Source of the DNA: Manihot esculenta
Lineage: Eukaryota > Streptophyta > Magnoliopsida > Malpighiales > Euphorbiaceae
Direction of reading: 5' to 3'
DNA: 64,000 nt
Assembly (NCBI RefSeq): GCF_001659605.2
Contig: NC_035162.2
Coordinates: 4,669,248-4,733,247 of the forward strand
Positions within the stretch are counted from its first letter, which is position 1. Each line of letters opens with the position of its first letter. A model generated the notes under the pieces. That model worked only from the letters and a program-made list of their open reading frames with translations. It ran no database searches and was not told where the DNA came from. Below are positions 38,612 to 49,873 of this stretch, piece after piece. Made by a program: the position numbers and the translations under genes.

Positions 38612-38857
38612 TGTAGAGAATACAGGATAACTGATGTTTTATTATATTGTATTATTGTGTTTATGTTCCTGGGTCATATGGGTATAATTGTCATCTGTAA
38701 GGGTAAAGATGGATTTTTACTTCTTTATTTGCTCTCACGTGTTACAGGTCATGTGACCTGTGGGGTTATGTAACAGATCACAGGGATAACATTTTCTTTG
38801 TACGATTCATTACACCTTGAATGAAAAGCAAAACAGTTTTCTTCTTCCTTCTTTTCA
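38612..38857 (+). repeat. 5' LTR of the copia element (246 bp)
   Basis: It starts TGTAGAGAATACAGG and ends CTTCTTTTCA, giving the canonical TG...CA. It holds a G-box core (CACGTG, in ctctcacgtgtt) and an inverted repeat ACAGGTCA-TG-TGACCTGT at 38744-38761. Confidence 0.97.
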
Positions 38858-38869
38858 TGGTATCAGAGC
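38858..38869 (+). promoter_or_regulatory. Primer-binding site, initiator tRNA-Met type
   Basis: TGGTATCAGAGC immediately follows the 5' LTR. It is the usual plant copia site complementary to the 3' end of tRNA-iMet. Confidence 0.95.
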
Positions 38870-39197
38870 GGGTTAGGGTTTACACTCTTTCTTGTCCTCT
38901 CTCCTAGAATCCGGTCGTCCTTCTTCAAAACAACACCTCTTCACACAAGATCCGGTTTATACGCCAGACAAATACCGTCGCCGATCTCACACCGACTTTG
39001 GGTTGCATGGGAAGCAAATCTAGTTGAAATTCCTCTCTTCTTTCAAAACGGCCACAAATTTTTCAGATCTAAAGTTTGTGCATCAAGATCTGTACCTAAA
39101 ATCAACAGATCCTATCGATGATGGGGGAACGAGGAAACAACAGTAAAGAAGGCAAAAACACGGAGATGAAGGACAAAGTTCAAATCGCAACTCAGAA

Positions 39198-41537
39198 TGT
39201 AACACCCCCTACCCGATTATTTAATTAATTGAGTCGGAGACATTACATTTGTAACAATTCTCTTATCTTTCCTTTACTTTGTATCATGAACATCATGACT
39301 CTTTTTTTTTTTTTTTTTTCCTGAAAATCCGGCAGAGTTTCCCCTAAAATATGGACTTAATTTCACCTGTAAAAAGTAATATCACACTTCTATCAATATC
39401 AACCTTAACCCCCAAACTTCTTTCAACATCAAAACAGTTTCAATTTCGATCAAACGCTTCATAACATTTCATTAATCTCAACACAGAAACTTATACTAAT
39501 CATCCACATTTACACTAAAATTAAAATATTTAACTATATCTGTTTCAAACCATATTCAACTTTATCTCTAAAACCTTATGTACATGCCATATTTCCAAAA
39601 TCAAGTTCATATAAAAATTTACAAAATATACCCCAATATAGATGATGATGTAACTCTGGCTGGGTTGATGCAGATCTTGATCTACTGCTCTTTGAATCTA
39701 CAACCTGCGCGAGGAAAAATAAATTCCTACGCGCTAAGCAAATTGCTTAGTGGTGCTCAACTTTTTTTTTTTATATAAATAAAAATTTAAATCAAAATTC
39801 ATGTAATAACAGTAATTCAAACAAACAAACAACAAATAACTATATAACAAATCATTTGAAATAAGCTAAATCATATTATTATTTTACATATATACATATT
39901 TTCATTTCACAATCTTTTCTTTTTCTTCATCATGTAAAAGGTTTTATTTTCTCTTAATACTTTTATTTATTTATTATTTTTCTGTTGGCCCCTATAAATT
40001 TAAATGGGACTGTTAAGTCAGATAAGGAAACTGTAACTGTAGGGCACAAAGTGCCAAATAACTGTATGTCTCAAAAGCCGAGTCTATGACTGTAGGATAC
40101 CTCATTGTATCCCAAACATCCGTGTAACTGTAGTGCAGTACTGCAAGATCTGTATATGGCATGTCACACCCTTAAACTAACTCACAATTCCCACCAAACT
40201 TAATAGGGCCAGTCTTTAAATAATTTATACATTTAAACATGAGCCAAAAATTTCAATATAGTGTAACTTTTAATTTGTTAAACTATAATAATTTATCATA
40301 TTACAACTCTGCCTTTAAACATTGTCATATCATGTAAATCTATTCATTTACTTCAACTACATAAATTACAAATTCATAATTTAATCCTTAATTAATTAAC
40401 TATTATTCTTTTTATTATTATTATTTTTTTTAATATAATTTTTTTTTCCTATTTTTTTTCTATCACAATATACCTTATTTCATTTTTCTTTTTTTTAAAT
40501 TTCTATTTTTTTATCTTCTATTTTAAACATCATATTTACACTATATCTCACTTTTCTTATCACTTTCATTTCTCTTTTTTTTTTTTTTTATTGTCACTAT
40601 ATCCACCCACATTATTTTTCTATCAAAGAACATAGAGTCATTTCATTATATCCATAAATTAAATTTTAGTTAAATTACATATAAATTTTAGAATTTTCTA
40701 TCTATTAAATCTATTATTTCTCAAACTTTTATTATACAAATATAATTAATCTATTATTCACTTGGTCTACTTCTACTAGGATAGTAAAATTTCAAATAAA
40801 ACCTAATTAATAAATTCTTGAATTGATTCAAATGGGGTTGAGCACAAACCTTAGAATTTCCAAAATATTCTACAAGCTTTACTTCTCTACTCTTCCTTTT
40901 CTTTCCCTTTGGAACTTCCACTTTTCCTTTCCACTTCTTTCTCATGAAAAAAAATAAACCAATAAATCACATTAATACACTATTTCTCATAAATATTCAC
41001 ATAAAATGATAAGAAATAACCCTACAACAAAAACCCCTAACATACCTTTCAAATTTCCAAACCCTTGGTTACTATTCACTCCCCTCTCACCCTTGAAATT
41101 TCTCTTTGATTTCCCTTCTTTTCTTCAAATTCTTCTTTGGAAAGGTGTTGGGAGAAGATGGGGAATTAATTGGAGGTGAAATTTTGAAGCAATTTTGGTA
41201 TAGAAGAGAAAAGATGAAGAATGGAAATTTTTTTTGTGGTTCTCGGCAGAGGAAGGAGGAGAAAATGGAGGAGAAAATGGAGGAGAAAATGGAGGAAAAG
41301 AAATGAGTTTCTCTCTCTCTTCTAGCCTTTTCTTCTTTCTTCTTTTCTCTTTCTTTTTTTTTTTCTTTTTCTTTTCTTTTTCTTTTTTATTTGGTTGTGC
41401 CACTTGGCTTTAAATTAAAATTTAATTTTTCTATCTCTCTTTTTTTTTTTCTTATTCTTTAAATTTATTATTTCTTTATTTTTATTTTACTATCCTTATT
41501 ATTATTATTATTATTTTTTTTTTTTTAGGATGTGACA
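39198..41537 (+). mobile_element. Solo LTR of a Ty3/gypsy-type element (2340 bp) nested in the copia gag
   Basis: It starts TGTAACACCCCCTACCCG and ends GGATGTGACA, so it has TG...CA ends of gypsy type. It is flanked by the 5-bp duplication CAGAA (39193-39197 and 41538-41542), which restores the copia frame when the insert is ignored. No primer-binding site, pol domain or second LTR copy was found inside, so a solo LTR left by LTR-LTR recombination is the simplest reading. A non-autonomous element is the alternative. Internal features are a GGATAC-CTCATT-GTATCC hairpin near 40097-40114 and a roughly 12-bp GAGGAGAAAATG tandem repeat at about 41256-41297. Confidence 0.85.
41256..41297. repeat. 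12-bp tandem repeat (GAGGAGAAAATG) inside the solo LTR
   Basis: About three and a half copies in a row, followed by pyrimidine-rich sequence. Open stretches across it on both strands are low-complexity translations of the repeat. Confidence 0.8.
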
Positions 41538-44500
41538 CAGAATCTTGGGGATCCTCTGACTCTTCAGTCTTCGGACCATCCAGGTATGGTTTTAGTGTCT
41601 GCTCCTCTAGTAGGGACAAACTTTAGATCCTGGTATAGAGCCATTAGGATAGCCCTAGGAGCCAAACAGAAACTCGAATTTATAAAGGGTACCGTTACAG
41701 TGCCTGATAAAGAGTCTAATTCGTATGAACAATGGAAGCGGTGTGACTTTATGGTCACATCCTGGATCTTGAACTCTATATCCAGAGAGTTGGTAGATGG
41801 TTTCATTTACACAGCCTCAGTCAGGGATCTCTAGCTTGAAATCACAGAAAGATTTGGTGAATGTAATGGCACTATGATCTATGAGCTGAGAAGGAAAATA
41901 TCCTTGATATCTCAAGACAATGCCTCTGCATCTGTCTATTTCACAAAATTAAAGGGGCTTTGGGATGAATTGGGCTCAATGGAAACTCTTCCACCATGCA
42001 CATGTGGTGCATCAAAGGCAATAGATGAGCTAAATAATAGAAATAGGTTAATGCAATTCCTTATGGGATTGAATGATGCCTACGAGACAGTTAGAGACCA
42101 GATCCTAGGCATGGATCCTTTGCCCTCTGTGAATAAAGCCTATTCTATGGTACTCAAATTTGAGTCTCAGAAGGACATTCTGGGAAGTATAAATGGGAAC
42201 ACTGAACCTTTAGTCTTGATGAATAGGACGCATAAACAATATCAAGGGAGGCAGAAAAGGCCTGACCAGAAAAAGGGACACTGTTCCTACTGTGACATGG
42301 ATGGACATGTCAGAGAGGGTTGTTTCAAGCTAATAGGATACCCTGAATGGTTTAAAATAAAAACCAAAAATAATGGTCAATTCTCCAAAACAACCAGAAC
42401 CATAGGCCATGACAAGAGAGTTGTGGCAGCTGTTGAAGCCCCTCCAAACAGAAAGGACACCCCCATTGACATGCCTGACACATCTACTCAAATAAATGAC
42501 CTCAATATCATGCTGAGTTCCTTACAACAGGAGGTCAGCAAACTAATGAAAGGAAAGGCTGTACTCACAGCAAATACTCACCAATTTGATTACAGCAATG
42601 AATATGATTCAGATTCAGGTCCAGTCATCTTCGCAGGTACCTCTAACTCTAAAAATTTGTCTTATGCATCTTTCCATAAGCACTGTAATTGGGTCCTTGA
42701 CACTGGTGCCACTGACCATATGTCTTCAAATCAATTAGTTTTTCAATCCTTAGACTTATTAAATAAGCCAGTTTCTGTTTACTTACCTGATGGTAATGCT
42801 GTGAAAGTTTGCTATACTGGTTCTATTATGCTTTCAGATTACATACACCTAAAAAATGTATTGTTTGTTCCAAAGTTCAATTATAATCTTCTTTCTGCTA
42901 GCAAGTTAATCAAAGACTGCAAGCTGAGTTGTCTCTTCCTTCCTACTTGTTGCATTATTCAGGACCCTCTGACTAAGCGCGTGGTTGCTGTGGGCAAGGA
43001 AGAGGCAGGGCTATACAAATTGAATCAGATGAGTTTTTTGCCTATTGAAATTGATAAACAATTGGGTGTTATTGTGAATACTATGCCTGAGTTGCAATCC
43101 TTTGTGAATACCACGCTTTCTACACATTCAGTAAATAAAGAAAGCCATACTTTCAGAACTGAATCTTGCATGTCTGCTGTTCATATTCTTAACTGGCATG
43201 ATAGATTAGGACATGCATCTCTTGGGAAATTAAAACATATTGCAATGTTTCAACACACTGAGAATATTCCCTTACACTGTCAAACCTGTCCTCAGGCTAA
43301 GCAAGCCAGACTGCCCTTTCCCCTTAGCAACACTATTGCTAAGAAGCCTTTTGATATACTTCACATAGATATTTGGGGACCATATAACATAGAAAGTGTC
43401 ACAGGTGCCAAATACTTCTTAACTCTAGTTGATGACCACACTAGAGCAACCTGGACTTTCTTGATGCATCTTAAGAGTCAAACTGTTCATATCTTATCTA
43501 CCTTTCTGAATATGGTGCACAATCACTTTAACACCACTGTTAAGATAATAAGAACAAATAATGGATGCGAATTTCTTAGTAATGAATGCTCCAAATTACT
43601 AAATCAAAGAGGTATCATTCACCAAAGATCTTGTCCTCACACCCCTCAACAAAATGGCATTGTCGAAAGAAAGCACAGACACCTCTTAGACACAGCTAGA
43701 GCCATCAAAATTCACTCTCATGCGCCTCAGATCTTTTGGTCTGAATGCATCCTTACTGCCACCTACATAATAAACAGACTCCCTATGGCCCAATTTGGTT
43801 GGCAGACCCCTTATGAGCGCCTCTATGGGCATGCCCCTGATTATTCTCATATGAAAAAGTTTGGCTGCCTCTGTTTTGCAACCAAAACCACTCCTCATAA
43901 AGATAAGTTTGGCAGCAAGTCAATCAAGGCTGCCTTCATTGGTTATGCCAACAATCACAAGGCTTACAAACTATATGATCTCTCTACTGGTACTATATTT
44001 GTTAGCCGTGATGTTGTTTTTTATGAACATGTTTTTCCTTTCAGCACACCACCTGAACAAACCCCTGTGATGATACCTATTCCTATACATGATCCAGAAT
44101 CTGCCCCACCTCCACCTTCTCCTCCCTCTCAGCTTCCCAACTCTCCTGGCCTTCGCAGGTCTTCCCGAACTATTAAACCTCCTTCTTGGCTAGAGGACTT
44201 TGTTGCTTCAGCCACCACTACTGCTTCCCCTTCCCTCTCACCCATCTGTCTTACACCTTCCTACCAAACCTATGTTCTGAATGTTTCCCATATCCCTGAA
44301 CCAACTACCTACAATCAGGCATCCCAAAACATTAATTGGATTAATGCAATGCAACATGAATTGCATGCACTTGAACAAAATAACACCTGGACCCTTACAA
44401 CCCTCCCTCAAGGCAAGAAAGCCATAGGTTGTAAATGGGTCTACAAAGTCAAATGTAAACCAAATGGTGACATTGATAGATTCAAAGCTCGGCTGGTGGC

Positions 44501-45830
44501 CAAGGGCTACAATCAAATTGAAGGTCTTGATTATAAAGACCGTTTCTCTCCTGTTGCCAAACTGGCTACTGTTCGGATTCTGATAGCCCTTGCCACTCAT
44601 AAACAGTGGGCTGTGTTTCAACTTGACATAAACAATACCTTCTTACATGGCACTTTAGATGAAGAAGTTTATATGCATCCTCCCCAGGGGTATAATAAGG
44701 CCTTGCCAGGGCAAGTCTGTCTCCTCAAAAGGTCTCTGTATGGCCTTAAACAGGCCTCTAGACAATGGAACCTTGAATTCACAAGCTATCTAAAATCTCT
44801 CGGTTTCACTCAGTCTGCTCATGATTATTGTCTCTTTGTTAAAAGCACTACTGATTCTTTTCTAGCTTTATTAATATATGTGGATGACATTCTTCTTACT
44901 GGTACCTCTCTTGTTGCTATGACTGAGATCAAACATGCCTTACACTCTAAGTTCACCATTAAAGATTTGGGATTTCTCAAATATTTTCTTGGCCTTGAAG
45001 TGGCCCGATCCTCTACTGCCACTCTTTTAAGCCAAACGAAGTACATCTCTGACATCCTGAAGGATGCTGGCATGCAATCATGCAAACCAGTCCCCTTCCC
45101 TTTACCTAAAGGCTTGAAATTGTCTCTGGATACAGGAGATATTTTGCCTGATCCCCATGTTTACAGGCGCTTGATTGGGAGGCTTCTTTATGTCAATCTC
45201 ACCAGGCCTGACCTCAGTTATGCTGTCCAGCATCTGAGCCAATTCATGCATCAACCCCGCAAGCCTCATTGGGAGGCTGCTATGCATGTCCTTCGATACT
45301 TGAAAGGCACTCTTCATCAAGGCCTGTGCTTCCCTGTTAGTACCACTATGCCTCTCACAGCTTACTGTGACTCTGATTGGGCCGCCTGCCCCTTCTCCAG
45401 AAAGTCACTTACTGGGTTCTGCATCTTCTTTGGCTCGTCATTGGTTTCCTGGAAAACCAAGAAACAGCCCACTGTTTCAAAATCCTCCGCTGAAGCGGAA
45501 TATCGTGCCATGGCCAGTACTGTTTGTGAATTATTATGGATTTCTTATATTCTTCAAGACTTACAGGTACCTATTCAGCTGCCAATCTCCCTCCACTGTG
45601 ACAACAAGGCTGCCTTGCACATTGCCGCTAACCCGGTGTTTCACGAACGAACCAAACACATTGCCATCGATTGTCACATTGTCCGTGAGCAATTTCAACG
45701 CGGTTTCATCTGTCCTTCTCATGTCTCCACCACGGCTCAGCTCGCAGACCTGCTCACCAAACCGTTATCTTCAGATCACCATCACCAGCTGTGTTCCAAG
45801 TTGCCCCTAGTTTCCATCCCAGTTCCAACT

Positions 45831-45841
45831 TGCAGGGGGCG
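45831..45841 (+). promoter_or_regulatory. Polypurine tract of the copia element
   Basis: TGCAGGGGGCG lies immediately upstream of the right LTR. It overlaps the end of the pol frame (stop at 45860 inside the LTR). Confidence 0.75.
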
Positions 45842-46087
45842 TGTAGAGAATACAGGATAACTGATGTTTTATTATATTGTATTATTGTGTTTATGTTCCT
45901 GGGTCATATGGGTATAATTGTCATCTGTAAGGGTAAAGATGGATTTTTACTTCTTTATTTGCTCTCACGTGTTACAGGTCATGTGACCTGTGGGATTATG
46001 TAACAGATCACAGGGATAACATTTTCTTTGTACGATTCATTACACCTTGAATGAAAAGCAAAACAGTTTTCTTCTTCCTTCTTTTCG
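45842..46087 (+). repeat. 3' LTR of the copia element (246 bp)
   Basis: It is identical to the 5' LTR apart from G to A within GACCTGTGGGRTTATG and the last base (CG instead of CA). It carries the same ACAGGTCA/TGACCTGT inverted repeat at 45974-45991. Confidence 0.97.
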
Positions 46088-46092
46088 GGCCT
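46088..46092. repeat. Target-site duplication GGCCT (right)
   Basis: It matches 38607-38611 exactly if the right LTR is taken to end in CG at 46086-46087. Confidence 0.88.
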
Positions 46093-46888
46093 CATCCTTC
46101 TTCTTTATTCTTATGTTGCATTTTACTTTTAATTTAGAAAGAAACAAAAGCCAAAGCGAGAGGAAATGTGGGAAACCGACAACAGAGTATGAAAAAGGAA
46201 TTATGCCATGCATGAGTCGGTGACACTTCAACAAATTATATATATATATATATTTTTTAAAATTCATAATTGATTTGCGATATGTATACGTATATGAAAT
46301 AACTAACGTGTAATCTAATTTATTCGATTTTTTGAATCCAGCCCATCAAATTAATAAGCCAATCAATTTCTTCCTGCTATATTTTTTCCTTCCTTTCTAA
46401 TCTAATTGATAATAAATTGTTTGGCAATGACGACGAGTGAATTACAAAAAATTGCTAAATAATCTATCTGGCACAAGATTTGAATCTCAGTTCTTCTCCT
46501 AATGATTGAAAGATATGATCAGATTACAAACGTAAAATAATTAATGCATGCATGGGGCTGGCTGATCATCATTTATTAATTCACCCATTAATGAGTATCA
46601 GCTTCATATCCTATTTTCCTTTCACATACACAAGGAAGAAAAGCATAAAAAGATTTTTTTCTTATAAAAAAAAAATTCTTTCCAGAAATAGCAAGCTGTA
46701 GTTTCAGCCACGTATTGCTTCGAAATAAATAAATTGGTGCAATTTTTTCTCCTCTTTCGTAATCGTTATAAAGTATCTAAATCATTCAAACGCTTCCTTC
46801 TGAAATGGAGAATAAGGGCCTAATAGTAATTTACCATTTAATTAAAGTGCCCCAAATATGTATAGGTCATCAGCCTGTTTTTGCTGAC
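46093..46888. other. Intergenic/upstream region of the GDSL lipase gene
   Basis: AT-rich DNA with a short TA repeat (about 46237-46252). No coding signal. The copia insertion lies only about 900 bp upstream of the lipase start, so this interval holds the remaining native proximal promoter. Confidence 0.5.
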
Positions 46889-46896
46889 TATATAAA
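46889..46896 (+). promoter_or_regulatory. TATA box of the GDSL lipase gene
   Basis: TATATAAA lies about 94 bp upstream of the ATG at 46990, in a sensible position for a transcription start near 46920-46930. Confidence 0.65.
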
Positions 46897-46989
46897 GTGA
46901 AGGTCCAGTTGCCATTTCACATTTTCCTTCACACGAAGAAAGCAAGCAAGCACACTCAATGAGTTTCACATAAAAAGGCCAGTCCTAGT

Positions 46990-48575
46990 ATGCAGGACAT
47001 TCAGACAATGAGGAAGCTGATTTTGGTGTTGGTTTTGTTCCATCTGGAAACGAGTTACTGTGTGCCGCTTGTACCAGCACTTTATGTGTTTGGAGATTCC
47101 TTGTTTGATAGTGGTAATAACAATCTCTTGCCAACCTTTGCCAAAGCTAATTTCTTTCCTTACGGTCTCAATTTTGCTAAAGGAGTTACAGGACGATTCA
47201 CCAATGGCAGAACTCTTCCTGATTTTATTGGTACTGTTATTTTTTTCTTTCTCTTTTTAACTTTCTTGGAGAAAATATATCCTGTAAATTAATCTTAACA
47301 ACATTTTAACTCGCTGTAGCTGAATTCCTGAGGCTACCATATCCTCCTCCGTATCTCAGCGTTAGGACATCCGCTCCACTTACTGGTCTGAATTTTGCAT
47401 CTGGAGCTTGTGGCATTCTACCACAAACCGGGACCGTTTTGGTAATCGATTTTAATTTTTTTTTTTTATTACAGTATTCTATGTATCGAGTTTTTCAGTA
47501 AATTAATCTTAACAACATTTTTTTCGTGTTTGTAGACAGCAAAAATTGGACGTGAGATAATTAATATTCTACCTAAATTCCTAAGCCTAATCTGCTCCAA
47601 TTTCCAACATATCAACCCACCATGAATTTAAATATAAATATATTTTTTATATAAGTAATTTAATTGGTTGCTACTATTTTTGCAGGGAAAATGCTTGAAT
47701 TTGGAAGAACAGATCAATTTATTTCAAGCTATTGTTAAGTTAGAGCTACCAAAACACTTGAAAAGCACCATAGAGATTTCAAATCACTTAGCCAAGTCTA
47801 TATACGTATTTTCTATAGGCAGCAATGACTATATCAACAACTACCTTCAGAAAGCAATTTACGACTCCAGCCGAAAGTATACTCCTCAAGAGTTTGCAAA
47901 CCTCCTCTTGTCTAAACTCTCTCTGAGTTTTGAGGTAAATAAATCAACAAGGATTCTTTTCTTAATAATTATTTAATTTCAATTGGTCCGTCTCATTACG
48001 TATTACACATAAATATCAACAGAGGTTGTACAAGTTAGGAGCTAGGAAGATTGTAATGTTCGAGATCGGTCCTATCGGATGCATCCCATCGATTGCCAAG
48101 AAAAATAGAAAGAATGGAAAATGTGATGAAGAATCCAACCATTTAGTCTCCTTTTTCAACAACAGACTTGCTGGAGTGCTTCAAAATTTGACATCTAATC
48201 TCCATGGATCCATGTTCGTTTATGGCCATGTCAATTGGCTAGGCTACGATGCCATTATAAATCCTTCTAGATATGGTACTGATTCTCTAGCTTTCTTCAT
48301 TTTTATCCCAATTGGAAGTATTTATTAATTGGGTTTCCTTTATTATTGATTAATTTTATGCAGGGTTAGTTGATTCAAGCAATCCTTGTTGCAAGACTTG
48401 GGGCAATGGGACTTCTGCCTGCATTCCATTGATACCACCTTGTCTTAATCCAAATAAACATTATTTTTTTGATGCTTATCATCTCACTGAAACCGTATGT
48501 TCTGTTATAGCGTCTCGTTGTATCAAAGACAAATCAGTCTGTTCTCCGACGATAACTGAGATTTTGTTGAAATAG
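46990..48575 (+). CDS. GLIP7: GDSL esterase/lipase, GLIP7-type
   Basis: Five exons keep phase and give 358 aa: 46990-47230, 47320-47441, 47686-47934, 48023-48275, 48364-48575. All are GT-AG. A hydrophobic signal peptide ([18 protein letters not shown]) indicates secretion to wall or apoplast. Block I is [14 protein letters not shown] with nucleophile Ser37. The oxyanion/Asn block is [11 protein letters not shown]. The catalytic pair is Asp325 and His328 in FFDAYHLTE. Paired cysteines ([14 protein letters not shown]) are family-typical. A downstream Met (47008) directly before the signal peptide is an equally good start. From memory it resembles At5g15720 closely. The natural substrate of this subgroup is not known. 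Confidence 0.93.
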
Positions 48576-49135
48576 CAAAAGCAAGGCGGTGTGCTTCAGG
48601 ATTCGGTTTTTGTTGTGCTGAATGCTCACATACGTGTCGAAGAATTTCTTTGTTTATGTGCTTATTGCTCTTCATGTGTTTCCAGGTGTCTTCTGGTTGC
48701 CCAAGTGTCTTTATTTTGGCTTAGTGGGTTTTGGTTTCAGTTTTTTTTTTTTTTTTTCCCTTGTTTGCTCGTGGAAGAGTTGTAAGTTTTATCTTCTTAT
48801 TTCTTATTCAATAAAATATATAAATAAAGGCTAAACTTGTTCAAATTTTTAATAGATATTTAGAAAGTCTATAAGTGCCACGCTAAAAGAGTGTCTTACT
48901 GTTCGTTTCCTTGCTTTTTCATGTGTAATTGATAACATCATGGGAAAAACAAAAATATATATATTGTCAGGCTAAGAAAAAAAAAACATTTCCTTTTAAT
49001 TTCCTATGCTTGCTATTGTCAAAATAGTGGTATCTCCTACGTGGGTTCAGGGACTTCACTTCCTATTAGGCGAGCAAAATTGTGAGCCAAAAAACCCATA
49101 TACCTAGCTAGGGTTTAAGATACACTCCTAATATC
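48576..49135. other. 3' UTR of the GDSL gene and convergent spacer
   Basis: A T-run lies at about 48741-48757 and AATAAA-like signals near 48811 and 48824. Open stretches 48591-48834 have no similarity. The minus-strand peptide cassette ends at 49136. Confidence 0.5.
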
Positions 49136-49648
49136 TCAATGAATAGGCACATGATTGTTGATTGGTGGCTTGCGGCGAGGCCTATCCATTCCCCTGTAAT
49201 CTTTCGTCATCAGGTTCACTATCTCTTTAGTTGCCTCGAGAAGCCTCTGCGTTTCACCTTTTGGAGCTATTGCTTGAGTTTGATGAGAGAGTTGCTTGTC
49301 AGGTAGTGAAAGATTTTCCAAGCTGGCTTTGGTCAGCAATTTCTTGGATTCTTGATGAAAGTGCTTGGGATTGGTGTTCCAGTTGTCTGACTTTTGTGTC
49401 TTTGGCTTCAAATTGTTCACATTCTTCTGGGTGTGCAAAAATATTAGGTCATTTTTTGGTTGAATATGCATTACTAAAATAAAATTAAGTATTCATACCT
49501 GCAGCTCATTCAAATTCAAATACTGGGCTTGTGATCCTTGAAGAGACTTGACTACTGAAGCATGATTCTGTTCTCCTGCATAGATAAATTCAGACTTATC
49601 CAGGGTGGAGCCAACATTCATGTACGGATCACATGCCCCATCTTCCAT
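49136..49648 (-). CDS. Second GOLVEN/RGF (CLEL) peptide precursor cassette, apparently without its own signal peptide
   Basis: Two minus-strand exons (49499-49648 and 49136-49426) join in phase over a GT-AG intron and give 146 aa from the ATG at 49648. The C-terminus carries DYRGMDRPRRKPPINN followed by HVPIH. That is the Asp-Tyr start and P-P-x-N-N end of GLV/RGF/CLEL peptides, preceded by an EATKEIVNLMTK stretch typical of the precursors. The N-terminal exon is hydrophilic, a TAA sits two codons upstream of its ATG, and no signal peptide was found in the 225 bp up to the next gene. An acceptor-like AG at 49642-49643 would give phase 1, the same phase in which the upstream signal-peptide exon ends (50398), so shared use of that exon is possible. 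The family call is good; the gene model is uncertain. Confidence 0.65.
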
Positions 49649-49873
49649 AATTTAGTGCAAAAAGCTTAAACAATGCTGGTAATTTCACATGGATAAGCAG
49701 TGAATGTATTGTATATATAGCAATCTGCAAGTAAAACGCAAGAACCTTAGGCAAAAGCTGGATTAGATTCCCTGAAGCTTCAACTTTGTGCAGTAGAATA
49801 TCTACACATGATCTGTAGTGTACATCTAAAAGGCTCAAGGACAGACACAAGGGATCTTATCCATCATGATGAC

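Larger units (their letters stand above)
39118..45860 (+). pseudogene. Copia gag-pol polyprotein, interrupted by insertion and nonsense codon
   Basis: The frame opens at ATG 39118. It is split near codon 26 by the insert at 39198-41537, resumes in the same frame, meets TAG at 41832-41834, and then stays open from 41874 to the stop at 45860. Visible domains are the gag region; a CCHC zinc knuckle (CSYCDMDGHVREGC) near 42280; protease DTGATDHM near 42700; the pre-integrase HDRLGH...CQTCPQAK block near 43200; the integrase core DIWGP...; RT with QLDINN and YVDD near 44880; and RNase H with CDSDW, SSAEAEYRA and CDNKAAL to about 45700. Integrase has Asn in place of the second catalytic Asp (43557-43559). 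RNase H has Ala where ERTKHI-x-IDCH usually has Glu (45663-45665). It cannot make a working polyprotein as it stands. Confidence 0.95.
38612..46087 (+). mobile_element. Ty1/copia LTR retrotransposon, recently inserted, disrupted
   Basis: Two 246-bp LTRs (38612-38857 and 45842-46087) differ at only two positions. The 5-bp target duplication GGCCT lies at 38607-38611 and 46088-46092. A primer-binding site TGGTATCAGAGC sits directly after the left LTR and a G-rich polypurine stretch directly before the right one. The internal region encodes a single gag-pol frame in plus orientation. It is broken three ways: a 2340-bp solo LTR inserted near codon 26, an in-frame TAG at 41832-41834, and loss of an integrase catalytic residue. 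Domain order is gag, protease, integrase, RT, RNase H, which defines copia. Confidence 0.97.

Noticed and set aside
41106..41403. Glu/Lys-rich open frames on both strands
   Set aside because: They are translations of the 12-bp tandem repeat and pyrimidine tract inside the solo LTR.
44238..44621. Open frames antisense to copia pol (also 43686-43898, 44825-45320)
   Set aside because: They are shadows of the conserved polyprotein frame and have no independent support.
49629..49850. Hydrophobic minus-strand frame between the two RGF cassettes, considered as a missing signal peptide
   Set aside because: It lacks an ATG at the hydrophobic start, is in the wrong frame to join the second cassette, and ends in a stop right after the cassette's ATG region.
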